64,000 nucleotides of DNA from NCBI GenBank assembly GCA_964458775.1, contig CAYWLQ010000002.1, positions 24,106 through 88,105 of the forward strand, read 5' to 3'. The position numbers and the translations under genes are program-made. A model generated the notes under the pieces. That model saw only the letters and a program-made list of their open reading frames with translations, was not told the origin of the DNA and did no database searches. The DNA comes from CAYWLQ01 sp964458775. GTDB lineage: Bacteria; Myxococcota_A; Polyangia; JAAYKL01. Shown here piece after piece: positions 8,892 to 18,053 of this stretch. Within the stretch, counting starts at the first letter, position 1. Each line of letters begins with the position of its first letter.

Positions 8892-11800
8892 ATGCAAGAT
8901 AGCAATAACAATTTTTGCGCTGTGTGTAATAAACCGATTCCTAGCGGAACGGATCTTTGTTCAGTATGTGCGTCAGAAGCTACTGCAAGAACCCAAACAA
9001 TCGTATGTGGCAAGTGTCAAACACTAATGCCGATTGGAAGCAATATTTGCAATTGTTGTAATTCTCTTTTGGAGTCCTCTTCAAAACCGTCAGTGCCTCA
9101 ATTGCCTGTTCCGAAAAGGGAGGATAGTCGTCATCATATTCCAAAACCGAGTGATAGTATGCCGCCTGTTCCTAAACGAACAGAAAGTATACCGCCTGTT
9201 CCCAAACGAACAGAAAATATGCCGTCGGTTCCAAGAAATACTGATAGCGTGCCGCCTGTTCCAAAAAGATCAGATAGTATACCGCCTGTTCCAAGAAGAA
9301 CCGAAGCTAAAAATTCAGTTGAAAACAGTGCCAAAACTTATATTGTTGAAAACAATCAACAAATAAGTGCTGAAATGCAGAAATCAGAGCCTGTTTCTCG
9401 ACCTTCGGATATACGAGCAACTGAACTTGGAATGCTTATTCAGTGTTTTGCCTCAACTGTTGAAAATAGTAAGGCAACGCAAGTTTTGGTTACAGGTGAT
9501 GCAGGTATGGGGGTCAGTCTGGTATTAAAAACGTTGGTTTCCAGATTATCAGAGAAGCTTCCTAAAGGAAGAGTCTGTTTTTTGGTTACCAGAGAGTTTG
9601 ATGAACCGTTTTTTCCTTTCTCCAGAGTTTTGAGAGAATTGTTTGCCAATGATTATCAATTGTCCGGAATGACAATACGTCAATCCATAAGTCATAGAAT
9701 CAGCAGGCTTCTCAAAGGTGAATCAACGCAGATAATAGCAGAAACCGCTCACATAATAGCTTATGTTGCGGGAGTTCCTTTTGAGGACAGTCCCATTCTC
9801 GATTCTCTTCAAAAGGATCAAGACTTAATGTATATGCGGCTTAAAACTTCCCTTCTAAGATATTTTAGAGCTGAGCTGAAACAACAACCGTTTGTTTTGG
9901 TATGGGATGATGTTCATCGATTTCCTATTGATTCCAAAGCAGGACGATTATTTGTCGACATTTTTGGTTTGTTAAAGGACCTTCCTATTTTAGCGGTGTG
10001 CGGCGGGCGTTTAGAACTTTTGAAGATGATTGCTCCGGATAATGCTGTGACTGTAAGGTTAGAGCCGCTCAGCGATTCGGTAATGAGGCGTTTGTTTTTT
10101 GAGCTGCTTCCCAAGTTAACCAATCCTCCGGTACATTTAATTGAGGGTACTATAAAAAAAGCTGCCGGCAATCCGGGAACTCTTTATGAGCTTTGTTTGC
10201 TGCTTCAAGAATCCGGAGCGATCAATACGGAAGGGGAGGAATGGATAGCTGCTGACAATCCGCAACAAATCAATGAGATGTTATCGGACAGAAGAGACGC
10301 TTTGCGTGCTCGCTTAGACCAAATAGATCCAAGGGACAGAATGGTCCTCCAAACAGCTTCAGTTTTTGGCGATGTTTTCTGGGATGAGGCTATTGTGGCA
10401 ATGTCTCGTCTTACCATTCGATTAAAAGACAATATACAGGCAGCTCAAATTTGGGCGGACGATGCAGATAGCTTGGCAATCTCTCATTCGATTGAAAGAC
10501 TTGTAGAAAAAAAGTTTTTGGTTCGTTTAGATGAAACAGATGTTCCCTTTTCAGCTAAGTATGCATTTTCGAGATCTAATATCCGTGAAAAAATTGTTGT
10601 TACTATTGATGAGAAGCTTTGCCAAAGATATCATTTTCTTGCGGCAGAGTGGTTGCAACATATGGCTTCAAAATCTTCTCTTCCTTTATCAGAGTTAGAG
10701 GCAGTGCATTGGTTAGCGGCGGGTTGTTCTTTTCGTGCTGCTAAAGCTTGTTTTAGAGCCGCAGAATATGCAAGAGCCTGTTATCTTCATCAGCGTGCAA
10801 TAGAGTTATACCAACAAGGGTTAGACCTTATCGAACCGGATGAGCGTTTAGATCGAATTGATGTATTACACAATCTCGGTTCTATCTATGAGTTACAGGG
10901 TAAGTGGGAAGAAGCTGAAAAATGTTTAACAGAGATGTTGCGAAATGCTTGGATATTGGGTCATCGAAACAAAGCCGGAGCTGCTCTGAATAAAATAGGC
11001 AGACTATATCGCTTGCGCGGAGACAGCATAGCCGGGCGGGCTTTTTTAAATAGAGCGATGACACTTTTTAAAGCAGTAGGCGATGAAAGAGGCATTGCCT
11101 CATGTCTGTGTGATTTAGGAGATATCGCAAGGCAAGACGGCTCTTTTGAGAAAGCCTTTAATATGGTCAGAGAAAGTTTTGAGCTTCACCGCAAGCTGAA
11201 GAATCGTCGATCTATGGCTCTGTGCTTGCAAATTATGGGAAATATAGATTCAGCTCGCGCATTCTACGAACGAGCTGATCGATTTTTTAACGAAGCTTTA
11301 GAAATGCGAAGAAAAGCGAATGACCGAGGCGGTACTGCACAAACCCTACTATCGCTTGCTGCAATGGTATTTAATCAGGGAGATTTGCAAGGCGCAAAGA
11401 GCCGATTTGAGGCTGCTTTAGAATTAGCCCAGGAAGTAGGCGACCGGAGAATGGAAGCTCAAGCAAGAAACGGTTTGGGTGAAATATGTAGAGAAACACG
11501 TGATTATCAGACAGCAGTTGTGCATTTTAAGGATGCCGAGGAAATTGCAAAATCTCAAAAAGACAGATTAATGCTTGGAGATGTATCTCGAAATCTAGCT
11601 GCAATAGCGGCAAAGTTAGGTGATGTAACAAAAGGTCGAAAATATGTAAATCGTTCAATGGATATTGCTAAGAAGCTTGGAGCCAAAGAAATGGAAGCCT
11701 TGGCCTACAGAGCGCTCGGTGAGTTGGAATCCAACACTATGTGGGATACTTCTAAAACTGACGGTCAAGATGAAGCCACAGAAGCCTTTCTAAGCGCGCT

Positions 11801-11999
11801 GCAAATTTTTCGTGCGCTGGGCAACGACTTGGAAACTGCCAGAACACTGCATGCTCTTGGAAAACGTATGCTGGAAAGGGGAGACATCTCTCAAAGTCAC
11901 ACAGTTCTGACAGAAGCAAGAGACATCTATAAAAAAATAGACCCCAAAATCAGCGAATCTATTGAGCGAACGATAATAGAGACATCCGGACATGCATGA
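8892..11999 (+). CDS. Zinc-ribbon / AAA-like ATPase / TPR signalling protein with altered P-loop
   Basis: A 1035-residue cytoplasmic protein. Two zinc ribbons open it (C9/C12/C23/C26 and C39/C42/C53/C56). A Pro-rich spacer of five 10-residue repeats (PPVPKR type, about 88-137) follows. The central domain resembles the predicted-ATPase family PF13191. Its P-loop reads TGDAGMGVS (201-209), so the catalytic Lys is replaced by Val at 208, while the Walker B (VLVWDD, D339/D340) is intact. The C-terminal 400 residues are TPR repeats (for example LHNLGSIYELQGKWEEAEKC). Similar proteins act as signalling hubs or regulators. ATP hydrolysis is doubtful here. The DUF3467 gene follows after 50 bases. Confidence 0.82.
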   Translation: MQDSNNNFCAVCNKPIPSGTDLCSVCASEATARTQTIVCGKCQTLMPIGSNICNCCNSLLESSSKPSVPQLPVPKREDSRHHIPKPSDSMPPVPKRTESIPPVPKRTENMPSVPRNTDSVPPVPKRSDSIPPVPRRTEAKNSVENSAKTYIVENNQQISAEMQKSEPVSRPSDIRATELGMLIQCFASTVENSKATQVLVTGDAGMGVSLVLKTLVSRLSEKLPKGRVCFLVTREFDEPFFPFSRVLRELFANDYQLSGMTIRQSISHRISRLLKGESTQIIAETAHIIAYVAGVPFEDSPILDSLQKDQDLMYMRLKTSLLRYFRAELKQQPFVLVWDDVHRFPIDSKAGRLFVDIFGLLKDLPILAVCGGRLELLKMIAPDNAVTVRLEPLSDSVMRRLFFELLPKLTNPPVHLIEGTIKKAAGNPGTLYELCLLLQESGAINTEGEEWIAADNPQQINEMLSDRRDALRARLDQIDPRDRMVLQTASVFGDVFWDEAIVAMSRLTIRLKDNIQAAQIWADDADSLAISHSIERLVEKKFLVRLDETDVPFSAKYAFSRSNIREKIVVTIDEKLCQRYHFLAAEWLQHMASKSSLPLSELEAVHWLAAGCSFRAAKACFRAAEYARACYLHQRAIELYQQGLDLIEPDERLDRIDVLHNLGSIYELQGKWEEAEKCLTEMLRNAWILGHRNKAGAALNKIGRLYRLRGDSIAGRAFLNRAMTLFKAVGDERGIASCLCDLGDIARQDGSFEKAFNMVRESFELHRKLKNRRSMALCLQIMGNIDSARAFYERADRFFNEALEMRRKANDRGGTAQTLLSLAAMVFNQGDLQGAKSRFEAALELAQEVGDRRMEAQARNGLGEICRETRDYQTAVVHFKDAEEIAKSQKDRLMLGDVSRNLAAIAAKLGDVTKGRKYVNRSMDIAKKLGAKEMEALAYRALGELESNTMWDTSKTDGQDEATEAFLSALQIFRALGNDLETARTLHALGKRMLERGDISQSHTVLTEARDIYKKIDPKISESIERTIIETSGHA
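9153..9302 (+). repeat. 30-bp tandem repeat encoding a Pro-rich spacer
   Basis: Five 30-bp imperfect copies encode the 10-residue unit D/E-S-x-P-P-V-P-K/R-R-T/S. It forms a flexible linker between the zinc ribbons and the ATPase-like domain of the 8892 gene. Confidence 0.9.
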
Positions 12000-12049
12000 A
12001 TATACAATTCGACAGAATGAAATAGATTCATCAGTATAAGGAGAAGACT

Positions 12050-12370
12050 ATGAGCAGCGACAATCCGGAAGGAAAAGACCAAACCTCAAAAACAGGTGCC
12101 CAGTTTCAAATTAAAGTCGATGATGAAACCGCAAAGGGCAAATATTCAAATGTGGCAATAGTTCACAATAACGATGCGGAGTTTGTGTTTGATTTTGTTT
12201 TTATGGAGCCGCAAAGAGGGCAAGGCAGAGTGGTATCAAGAGTTATTGCTAACCCAAGAACTGCAAAGCGTCTCATGCTCGGCTTAAATGAGATGATTGC
12301 AAATTTTGAGACACGATTCGGAGAAATCAAGTTACCGGCAGTTCCTTCTCCTAAGGGTACTTATCACTGA
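12050..12370 (+). CDS. DUF3467 family protein
   Basis: A small (106-residue) conserved protein of unknown function. The family pattern is visible: FQIKVDDETAKGKYSNVAIV near the start, then HNNDAEFVFDFVF, a Gly/Gln loop and SRVIANPRTAKRLMLGLNEM. It is acidic at the start and has no signal peptide. The ribosome site AAGGAG precedes the ATG. The neighbour upstream is the zinc-ribbon ATPase-like gene. A bidirectional-looking hairpin separates it from the convergent serC gene. Confidence 0.88.
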   Translation: MSSDNPEGKDQTSKTGAQFQIKVDDETAKGKYSNVAIVHNNDAEFVFDFVFMEPQRGQGRVVSRVIANPRTAKRLMLGLNEMIANFETRFGEIKLPAVPSPKGTYH

Positions 12371-12409
12371 CAAACGATTTTTTGCAAAGATGTGTTTGAA
12401 AACCTTAAG

Positions 12410-12428
12410 CAACAAGAATGTTGTTTTT
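12410..12428 (+). terminator. Short intrinsic terminator after the DUF3467 gene
   Basis: A 5-bp stem (CAACA / TGTTG) with loop AGAA is followed directly by five T. It lies between convergent genes and touches the serC stop codon. Confidence 0.5.
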
Positions 12429-13512
12429 AACTATTGGCCTTTTTAAAATCAGCCATAAATGAGGCAAGACGTTCGGCACCTTCTATCGGCATGGCGTTGT
12501 ACATTGAAGCTCGGCATCCTCCTACGGATCGATGACCTTTTAAGCCGTCCATTTCGGCAGCTTTTGCTTCTGAAATAAATTTCTTTTCCAGCTCCTCGGT
12601 TGGCAATCTAAAACAAACATTCATTCTGGAGCGTGATGAAACATCCATGGGACAACGATACCAGCCGCCGGATTCATCTATCGCTTTGTAAACTGTGGAA
12701 GAGCGTTTAATTGCTCTGTTTTCCATTTCTTTGATTCCGCCTACTTCTTTTACCCAGTCCAAAGTTAGCTTAATCATGTATATTCCGAATACCGGCGGAG
12801 TGTTGTACAAACAATCCTTCTCTTCATGAACTGCGTAAGAAAGATAAGAAGGAAGACTATCGGTTGATCTTTCCAAAAGATCTTTTCTGATAATTACAAA
12901 ACCTACTCCGGCAGGTCCCAAATTCTTTTGTGCTCCGCCGTAAGCCATGGCTAAACGACTCCAGTCTATAGGACGAGACATTACGTGAGAGGACACATCA
13001 GCTATTAGAGGTACAGCACCGGTCTCGGGAAATTCGTGAAACTCAATTCCTCCGATAGTCTCGTTTCCTGTAATATGAAGGTATGCAGCCTCCTGATTAA
13101 TCTTCAGCTCAGAGGCTTTCGGTATGCGAACAAAGTTTTCACTCTCACCTGTCCATGCAATATCAGTTGAAGCTAGTTTCTTGGCTTCTTTTATGGCTGC
13201 CTTTGCCCAAGAACCGGTATTTACATATTGTACAGTTTTTCCCTGAGCTAAATTCATAGGTGCCATGCAAAATTGTAAAGTAGCTCCACCCTGAAGCAAC
13301 AACACAGAGTAGTTCTCGGGAACGGCCAATAACTCTCTAAGAGACAACAATGCTCCTTGATGAACTTCGTCATAGCCTTTGCTTCTATGACTCATTTCGA
13401 TCAAAGACATTCCATTATTGTCATAATTTACAAATTCGGCTTGCGCCTTTTCCAGAGCAGGCAGGGGTAATGTACATGGACCTGCTGCAAAATTAAAAAT
13501 TCTTTTTGCCAT
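12427..13512 (-). CDS. serC: Phosphoserine aminotransferase
   Basis: SerC converts 3-phosphohydroxypyruvate and glutamate to phosphoserine in serine synthesis (and acts in pyridoxal phosphate synthesis in some bacteria). The 361-residue protein begins MAKRIFNFAAGPCTLP, typical of the family, and the PLP lysine is K196 in AYGGAQKNLGPAGVG. The substrate-binding HRSVGGCRAS segment lies near the end. I chose ATG 13512 over an upstream TTG at 13518. serA ends 9 bases before it on the same strand, so serA-serC form an operon for serine supply. Confidence 0.95.
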   Translation of the reverse strand: MAKRIFNFAAGPCTLPLPALEKAQAEFVNYDNNGMSLIEMSHRSKGYDEVHQGALLSLRELLAVPENYSVLLLQGGATLQFCMAPMNLAQGKTVQYVNTGSWAKAAIKEAKKLASTDIAWTGESENFVRIPKASELKINQEAAYLHITGNETIGGIEFHEFPETGAVPLIADVSSHVMSRPIDWSRLAMAYGGAQKNLGPAGVGFVIIRKDLLERSTDSLPSYLSYAVHEEKDCLYNTPPVFGIYMIKLTLDWVKEVGGIKEMENRAIKRSSTVYKAIDESGGWYRCPMDVSSRSRMNVCFRLPTEELEKKFISEAKAAEMDGLKGHRSVGGCRASMYNAMPIEGAERLASFMADFKKANS

Positions 13513-13521
13513 TGTCAAACC

Positions 13522-14394
13522 TCACTTCTTGGAGAATTCCTCAATTATTTGAACTACTGTATCACCGATTCTGAGAAGATTTTCCTTGGTTGATGCTCCC
13601 ACGTGAGGCATGAGCACCACATTTGGTGCATTAATCAGCGGGGAATTCTCCGGAGGATCGGAATACCAAACATCATTTCCATAACCGGCAAGCTTGCCGG
13701 ATTCCAAAGCTGCTACAACATCTTCTTCAACAACGCATTTTCCGCGTCCAGTATTAATAATTATTGCACCGTCTTTCATTTTGGCGATGTTGTCTTTGTT
13801 TATCATCTTTGCGGTTTCTGTTGTAAACGGCATGTGCAAAGATAAGTAGTCAGCTTGAGAAAGCACTTCGTCTAGAGCTTTCATCTCAGCATAATCCGAT
13901 GAAGTAACGTATTTGTCGTATGCAATTACTTTCATTCCAAAAGCTGCTGCTCTCTTGGCTACTTCTGTAGCAATGCGTCCTATTCCAAGAAGACCTAATG
14001 TCTTTTGAAAAAGTTCGGTTCTTTTGATTTCTTTTTTTAGAAATTGTCCGTTCAACATACCATTGTGCCCTGTAACAATCTTGTTGGGCACTGCCAACAT
14101 AAGGGCCATTGCCAACTCTGCGACCGCCACAGAAGAAGCCTCCGGTGTATTTCTAACTTCAATACCGCGAGATTTTGCAAATTCGGAGTCAATGTTGTCA
14201 ATTCCTACTCCGCCGCGAATGATCAACTTTAAGTTCGGCGCTGCCTCGATATAATCTTTAGTACACTTGGTCTTAGAGCGAATTAGAACAACGTCAGCCT
14301 CAGCAACGCGAGAGGTGTCACTGAATACTTCACCGAATTTCTCCAATCTACCCGGAAGACTTGCATCAAAAGCATCGGAAATGAGAATTTTCAT
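13522..14394 (-). CDS. serA: D-3-phosphoglycerate dehydrogenase, short form
   Basis: SerA oxidises 3-phosphoglycerate to 3-phosphohydroxypyruvate with NAD, the first step of serine synthesis. This 290-residue protein has only the catalytic and NAD domains and lacks the ACT domain, so serine feedback through that domain is not expected. Motifs: RGGVGIDNID, the nucleotide loop GLLGIGRIATEVAKR, INTGRGKCVVEED and the catalytic His in MPHVGAST. The start is ATG 14394, preceded by AAGGAG. A longer open frame upstream of it lacks such a site. serC follows 9 bases downstream. Confidence 0.92.
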   Translation of the reverse strand: MKILISDAFDASLPGRLEKFGEVFSDTSRVAEADVVLIRSKTKCTKDYIEAAPNLKLIIRGGVGIDNIDSEFAKSRGIEVRNTPEASSVAVAELAMALMLAVPNKIVTGHNGMLNGQFLKKEIKRTELFQKTLGLLGIGRIATEVAKRAAAFGMKVIAYDKYVTSSDYAEMKALDEVLSQADYLSLHMPFTTETAKMINKDNIAKMKDGAIIINTGRGKCVVEEDVVAALESGKLAGYGNDVWYSDPPENSPLINAPNVVLMPHVGASTKENLLRIGDTVVQIIEEFSKK

Positions 14395-14768
14395 TTTGTT
14401 TCTCCTTGTCGCTAAAATATAGGCGCAAAATTGTATCGCCCTTGCGGCGCGAAAAGCTATATTGCTTTTTAATAGAAAGAACAACCTCAAAAACATACTG
14501 TAACAAAAAGGAATATTGGAATTACAGGGTGTTACAAAAGTTTGCGTTTGTATTTTTTTTCAGGTTTCCAAACGACAAATTTTTCATGAAAATTAGGTCG
14601 CCATCAGACAGTACTAATTTTTATTATTTTGATAAAAGAAATATCTCATCTAAGTTGTATTGAGGCTCTTAAAGAAAAAAAACCACTAAAACGTTTTATC
14701 TATCTGAAAAAAACAGGTATTTTAATTATACAAAACTGTGGCTCCTACAAGACAAAGGGCAATTGGCA
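14395..14768. other. 374-bp intergenic region between divergent genes
   Basis: AT-rich DNA that should hold promoters for serA (minus) and the GH5 gene (plus). I see no RNA gene, clear hairpin or ORF with a credible start here. Confidence 0.6.
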
Positions 14769-16568
14769 ATGATGACAGACTATAGCAAGCGATTAACAGC
14801 CGTTTTGTTGTCGATGTGTTTTTTTGTGTTTGCACAAAGAACAGTAGCAGAAGTCCCGCAGCCTCATGGAGGTTTTGTTACAGCAGAAGGTACCAAGTTA
14901 AAACTGAACGGAGGAGGTTTCTATTTTAGCGGAGTAAACTCTTACTCCATTCTATACTCAGAAGCTGAGGCTGAACAACAATTTGAAATTCTGTCTGATA
15001 TGGGTGCCAATGTACTTCGCTTTTGGGGTTTTTGGAACGGTGAGGACTTAAATCCTCAGCTGGATGAAGACGGTAGAATTATACGGCAGGGCACTCCTGA
15101 TACAGATATTTACGGGCGATATGTTCTCCAATCAAAGCCCGGCGTATATCCCGAACAGGGTTGGCGAAGAATGGATTATGCTATTTATTTGGCGCATGTT
15201 TACGGTATCAAACTTATAATTCCGCTTATGAATCAATGGCCTGAATTTGGAGGAATTGATTTGTATCTCAACTGGGTCGGTATTGATATAAACCCGCCTC
15301 CGGCATTTGAAGGTCATTACAGAAGAGAGAATCATATCAAGGAATATCGCGGATTGTTTTGGGACAGTACCAATCCTAATGAACCAAGAATGAACAATCT
15401 TACAGATAAAGAGAAAAAAGCCTGGTTGTCGGCAAGCGCAAACGTGAAACAAATTTATCTAGACTACGTTACCTATATGCTCAACCGAGTAAACACATAT
15501 ACCGGTATTGCCTATAAAGACGACCCGGCAATTATGATTTGGGAAATCTTTAATGAACCGAGGTTCGGACCCTGGGGCGGAAATTCAGATTGCGATAAGG
15601 TAACAAAGTGGTTGGCCGATGCAGCTGCTCATATCAAATCGATCGATAAGAATCACCTTGTTGCCACCGGAGAAGAAGGTTTTATGAGGGAAGGCACCAA
15701 TAGCTTGGGCAGGGTTACCTATCCGTGGAAAGCCGGGAGCGGTGAGGGAATAGATTTTGAAATGACAGCGGGGCTTGATGATATTGACATTCTTAGTATC
15801 CACTCATGGCCGTTTCAGTGGAACTTATGGGAAACCAGCGAAGGTGATAACGGCAGGGATTTATCTAGCACCAAGGAATACTCTGACCCTGAAACAGGAG
15901 CGCCTCTTTTTGAAAAGTTTGTTGCTGAGTGGATAGAAGAGCATGTTCGAATTGCAGAGGAACACAATAAACCGATTTATTTGGGTGAGTTCGGCTATCA
16001 GATTCTAAGGGCTGGAGAATCAACTCTTGGGCTTAGAGACAGCATCTTTCAAGCGACATACGATACTTGTAAAACAGCCGAAATTACCGGTGCGACAGTC
16101 TTTAACATTCTGGCTTCTCATGATGTCGATTCAGCTGTTTACACAGGACCTATGGAGCGTAAGACTATGCTTATGGGGCAGATCAATGATGTCATTATGC
16201 CGCACGATTTGGATTATAAGTTCGATGTATATTGTCCTGAAGACGAAAGTACTTGTAACATAATTCGTGAGTTCTCAATTTTTCAAAATGCACGCATTGA
16301 AAATCCGGATCTGCCCTTTGATCCTCCATGTCTATCTCCGCAAACAATATGTGATGATAAGTGCATTTTTACAGATTCGCATCCTGATCACTGCGGACAA
16401 TGCGGAACGGTTTGTAAAAAAAATGAAACCTGTGAGTTAGGACAATGCACGCTTATTGTTGACACCTATAACGAACAATTAAATGAGGGTGATGGGGGCT
16501 GCAGTATTATAAGGCTGAACAGGTCTGCGTCTAACTGGAAAACGCTGACAGCTGCTTTGCTGTTGTAA
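14769..16568 (+). CDS. Secreted GH5-like endo-beta-mannanase with MYXO-CTERM-like tail
   Basis: A glycoside hydrolase of about 600 residues that resembles GH5 (subfamily 7) mannan endo-1,4-beta-mannosidases. A signal peptide (about 1-27) is followed by the (beta/alpha)8 domain: FSGVNSYSILYSE near the start, acid/base E263 in IWEIFNEPR and nucleophile E407 in IYLGEFGYQ. After it comes a Cys-rich stretch (PDHCGQCGTVCKKNETCELG), like the Stig1-type Cys motif common in myxobacterial exoproteins. The C-terminus, DGGCSIIRL plus a weak hydrophobic segment, looks like a degenerate MYXO-CTERM sorting tag. I chose ATG 14769, with AAAGGG 9 bases before it. A second GH5 gene follows. Confidence 0.85.
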   Translation: MMTDYSKRLTAVLLSMCFFVFAQRTVAEVPQPHGGFVTAEGTKLKLNGGGFYFSGVNSYSILYSEAEAEQQFEILSDMGANVLRFWGFWNGEDLNPQLDEDGRIIRQGTPDTDIYGRYVLQSKPGVYPEQGWRRMDYAIYLAHVYGIKLIIPLMNQWPEFGGIDLYLNWVGIDINPPPAFEGHYRRENHIKEYRGLFWDSTNPNEPRMNNLTDKEKKAWLSASANVKQIYLDYVTYMLNRVNTYTGIAYKDDPAIMIWEIFNEPRFGPWGGNSDCDKVTKWLADAAAHIKSIDKNHLVATGEEGFMREGTNSLGRVTYPWKAGSGEGIDFEMTAGLDDIDILSIHSWPFQWNLWETSEGDNGRDLSSTKEYSDPETGAPLFEKFVAEWIEEHVRIAEEHNKPIYLGEFGYQILRAGESTLGLRDSIFQATYDTCKTAEITGATVFNILASHDVDSAVYTGPMERKTMLMGQINDVIMPHDLDYKFDVYCPEDESTCNIIREFSIFQNARIENPDLPFDPPCLSPQTICDDKCIFTDSHPDHCGQCGTVCKKNETCELGQCTLIVDTYNEQLNEGDGGCSIIRLNRSASNWKTLTAALLL

Positions 16569-16612
16569 ATGTTTTTTAGGTATAATTTAGCCCATAATTC
16601 AAGGATGCTGAC

Positions 16613-18013
16613 ATGAACTTTTACACTTTGCGAATCGTCCGAATAGTAACTTTATCTTTGTTAGTTGTATCTTTAGGATGCGGTGCAATTCGTCATCCGC
16701 CTAAACCGCCTGAACCGGAATATATGGATATGACAGATAAACTAGTATTGTTGGATGTTGAAACAACAACGATACCCTCTGCCATTTTTGTAAAAGACGG
16801 CAAACCGTTTTGTTTTACAGGGACTAATAACTATTACGTTATCTACAATTCCAAGGCAATGGTTGATGATGTTATGGATAGAGCTGTTCAAATGGGACTT
16901 GATGTGTTTCGAATTTGGGGGTTCATAGATAAAGGATCTATAGATGAATCAGTTCCAAGTGTTGATGACCAGTGGGAAGAAAAAGGATCCAAAAACGGTT
17001 GCTATTTTCAATACTGGGATACAGAAAACAACCGCGTTGCCGTTAACGAAGGAGAAAACGGCCTTCAAAAGCTGGACTATGTACTTCACGCTGCTCGCAA
17101 GCGAGGTCTAAAGCTAATTATTGTGCTAACCAATAGTTGGCAGGATTTTGGCGGAATGGATCAGTATGTACGCTGGTTTAATAAAAATTATCATCACGAA
17201 TTCTATACCGATGAGATTTTACGACAGGCGTTCAAAAACTGGATAAGTACTTTGATAAACAGAAAAAATGTTTTTGACGGGATGATATACCGTGATGATC
17301 CGTCAATTTTTGCGTGGGAATTGGCAAACGAACCCAAATGTCGAAATCATTCTCAATTCGATTCTCTGACAGGTTGGGACACCAATACCATAGTAAAATG
17401 GGCGGATGAGATGAGCAGATATATAAAGGAGATAGACCCAAATCATCTAGTAGCTGTGGGTGATGAGGGATGGCTCAATACCGGAGAGAATCATTGGTCA
17501 AGACAAGGTTATGACGGTGTGGATCATGAAGCCTTATGTGCGGTTGAAAAAATAGATTTTTGTACTTTTCATCTTTATCCCGATGATTGGGGTACCGGTG
17601 TCAGACTGGGTAATCATTGGATAAAAGATCATATAGAGATAGCCAAACGACTTAACAAACCCACTATTTTGGAAGAATACAACACTAAAGTTAGGCGAAA
17701 TCAAAAAGACATGTCTATTACATGGGGCTGGGAAAGAAGAAAAACAGCGCTGACTAACTGGACCAATTTAATGAAAAGTCATGGAGGAAACGGAATGCTT
17801 TTTTGGATGCTGTCAGGTTCTGATGATGTAAACGGAATATATCCTGACTATGATAATTATGGAGTTTATCAAGATGAACAAACAGGAGATCTTATACAAA
17901 GCATGGCAGAAGATTTCAAAGCAAACGCTTCTGCATGCAAGTTAGCAGAAACCCATATAAAAGAGCTTCCCATAAGTGAATTCATTACAGTAGCAAGGCC
18001 TACAAAACAGTAA
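16613..18013 (+). CDS. GH5-like beta-mannanase lipoprotein
   Basis: A second mannanase-like enzyme (466 residues), here lipid-anchored: the signal ends in VVSLGC (Cys 23). The fold begins FTGTNNYYVIYNS, as in the first enzyme. Acid/base E240 lies in AWELANEPKCR and the likely nucleophile is E355 in ILEEYNTK. It lacks the Cys-rich tail of the neighbour. The two genes are 44 bases apart and probably cotranscribed, so one secreted and one anchored enzyme may work in turn on mannan at the cell surface. Substrate is inferred from family resemblance only. Confidence 0.83.
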   Translation: MNFYTLRIVRIVTLSLLVVSLGCGAIRHPPKPPEPEYMDMTDKLVLLDVETTTIPSAIFVKDGKPFCFTGTNNYYVIYNSKAMVDDVMDRAVQMGLDVFRIWGFIDKGSIDESVPSVDDQWEEKGSKNGCYFQYWDTENNRVAVNEGENGLQKLDYVLHAARKRGLKLIIVLTNSWQDFGGMDQYVRWFNKNYHHEFYTDEILRQAFKNWISTLINRKNVFDGMIYRDDPSIFAWELANEPKCRNHSQFDSLTGWDTNTIVKWADEMSRYIKEIDPNHLVAVGDEGWLNTGENHWSRQGYDGVDHEALCAVEKIDFCTFHLYPDDWGTGVRLGNHWIKDHIEIAKRLNKPTILEEYNTKVRRNQKDMSITWGWERRKTALTNWTNLMKSHGGNGMLFWMLSGSDDVNGIYPDYDNYGVYQDEQTGDLIQSMAEDFKANASACKLAETHIKELPISEFITVARPTKQ

Positions 18014-18036
18014 CACTTGGTTTTGAATTGTTAGTT

Positions 18037-18053
18037 CTAAAGAGATGCTTTAG
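18037..18053. terminator. Hairpin between convergent GH5 and GGDEF genes
   Basis: CTAAAG and CTTTAG form a perfect 6-bp stem with a 5-base loop (AGATG), followed by TTATT. It sits in the 40-base gap between two convergent genes and may end transcription from either side. Confidence 0.45.
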
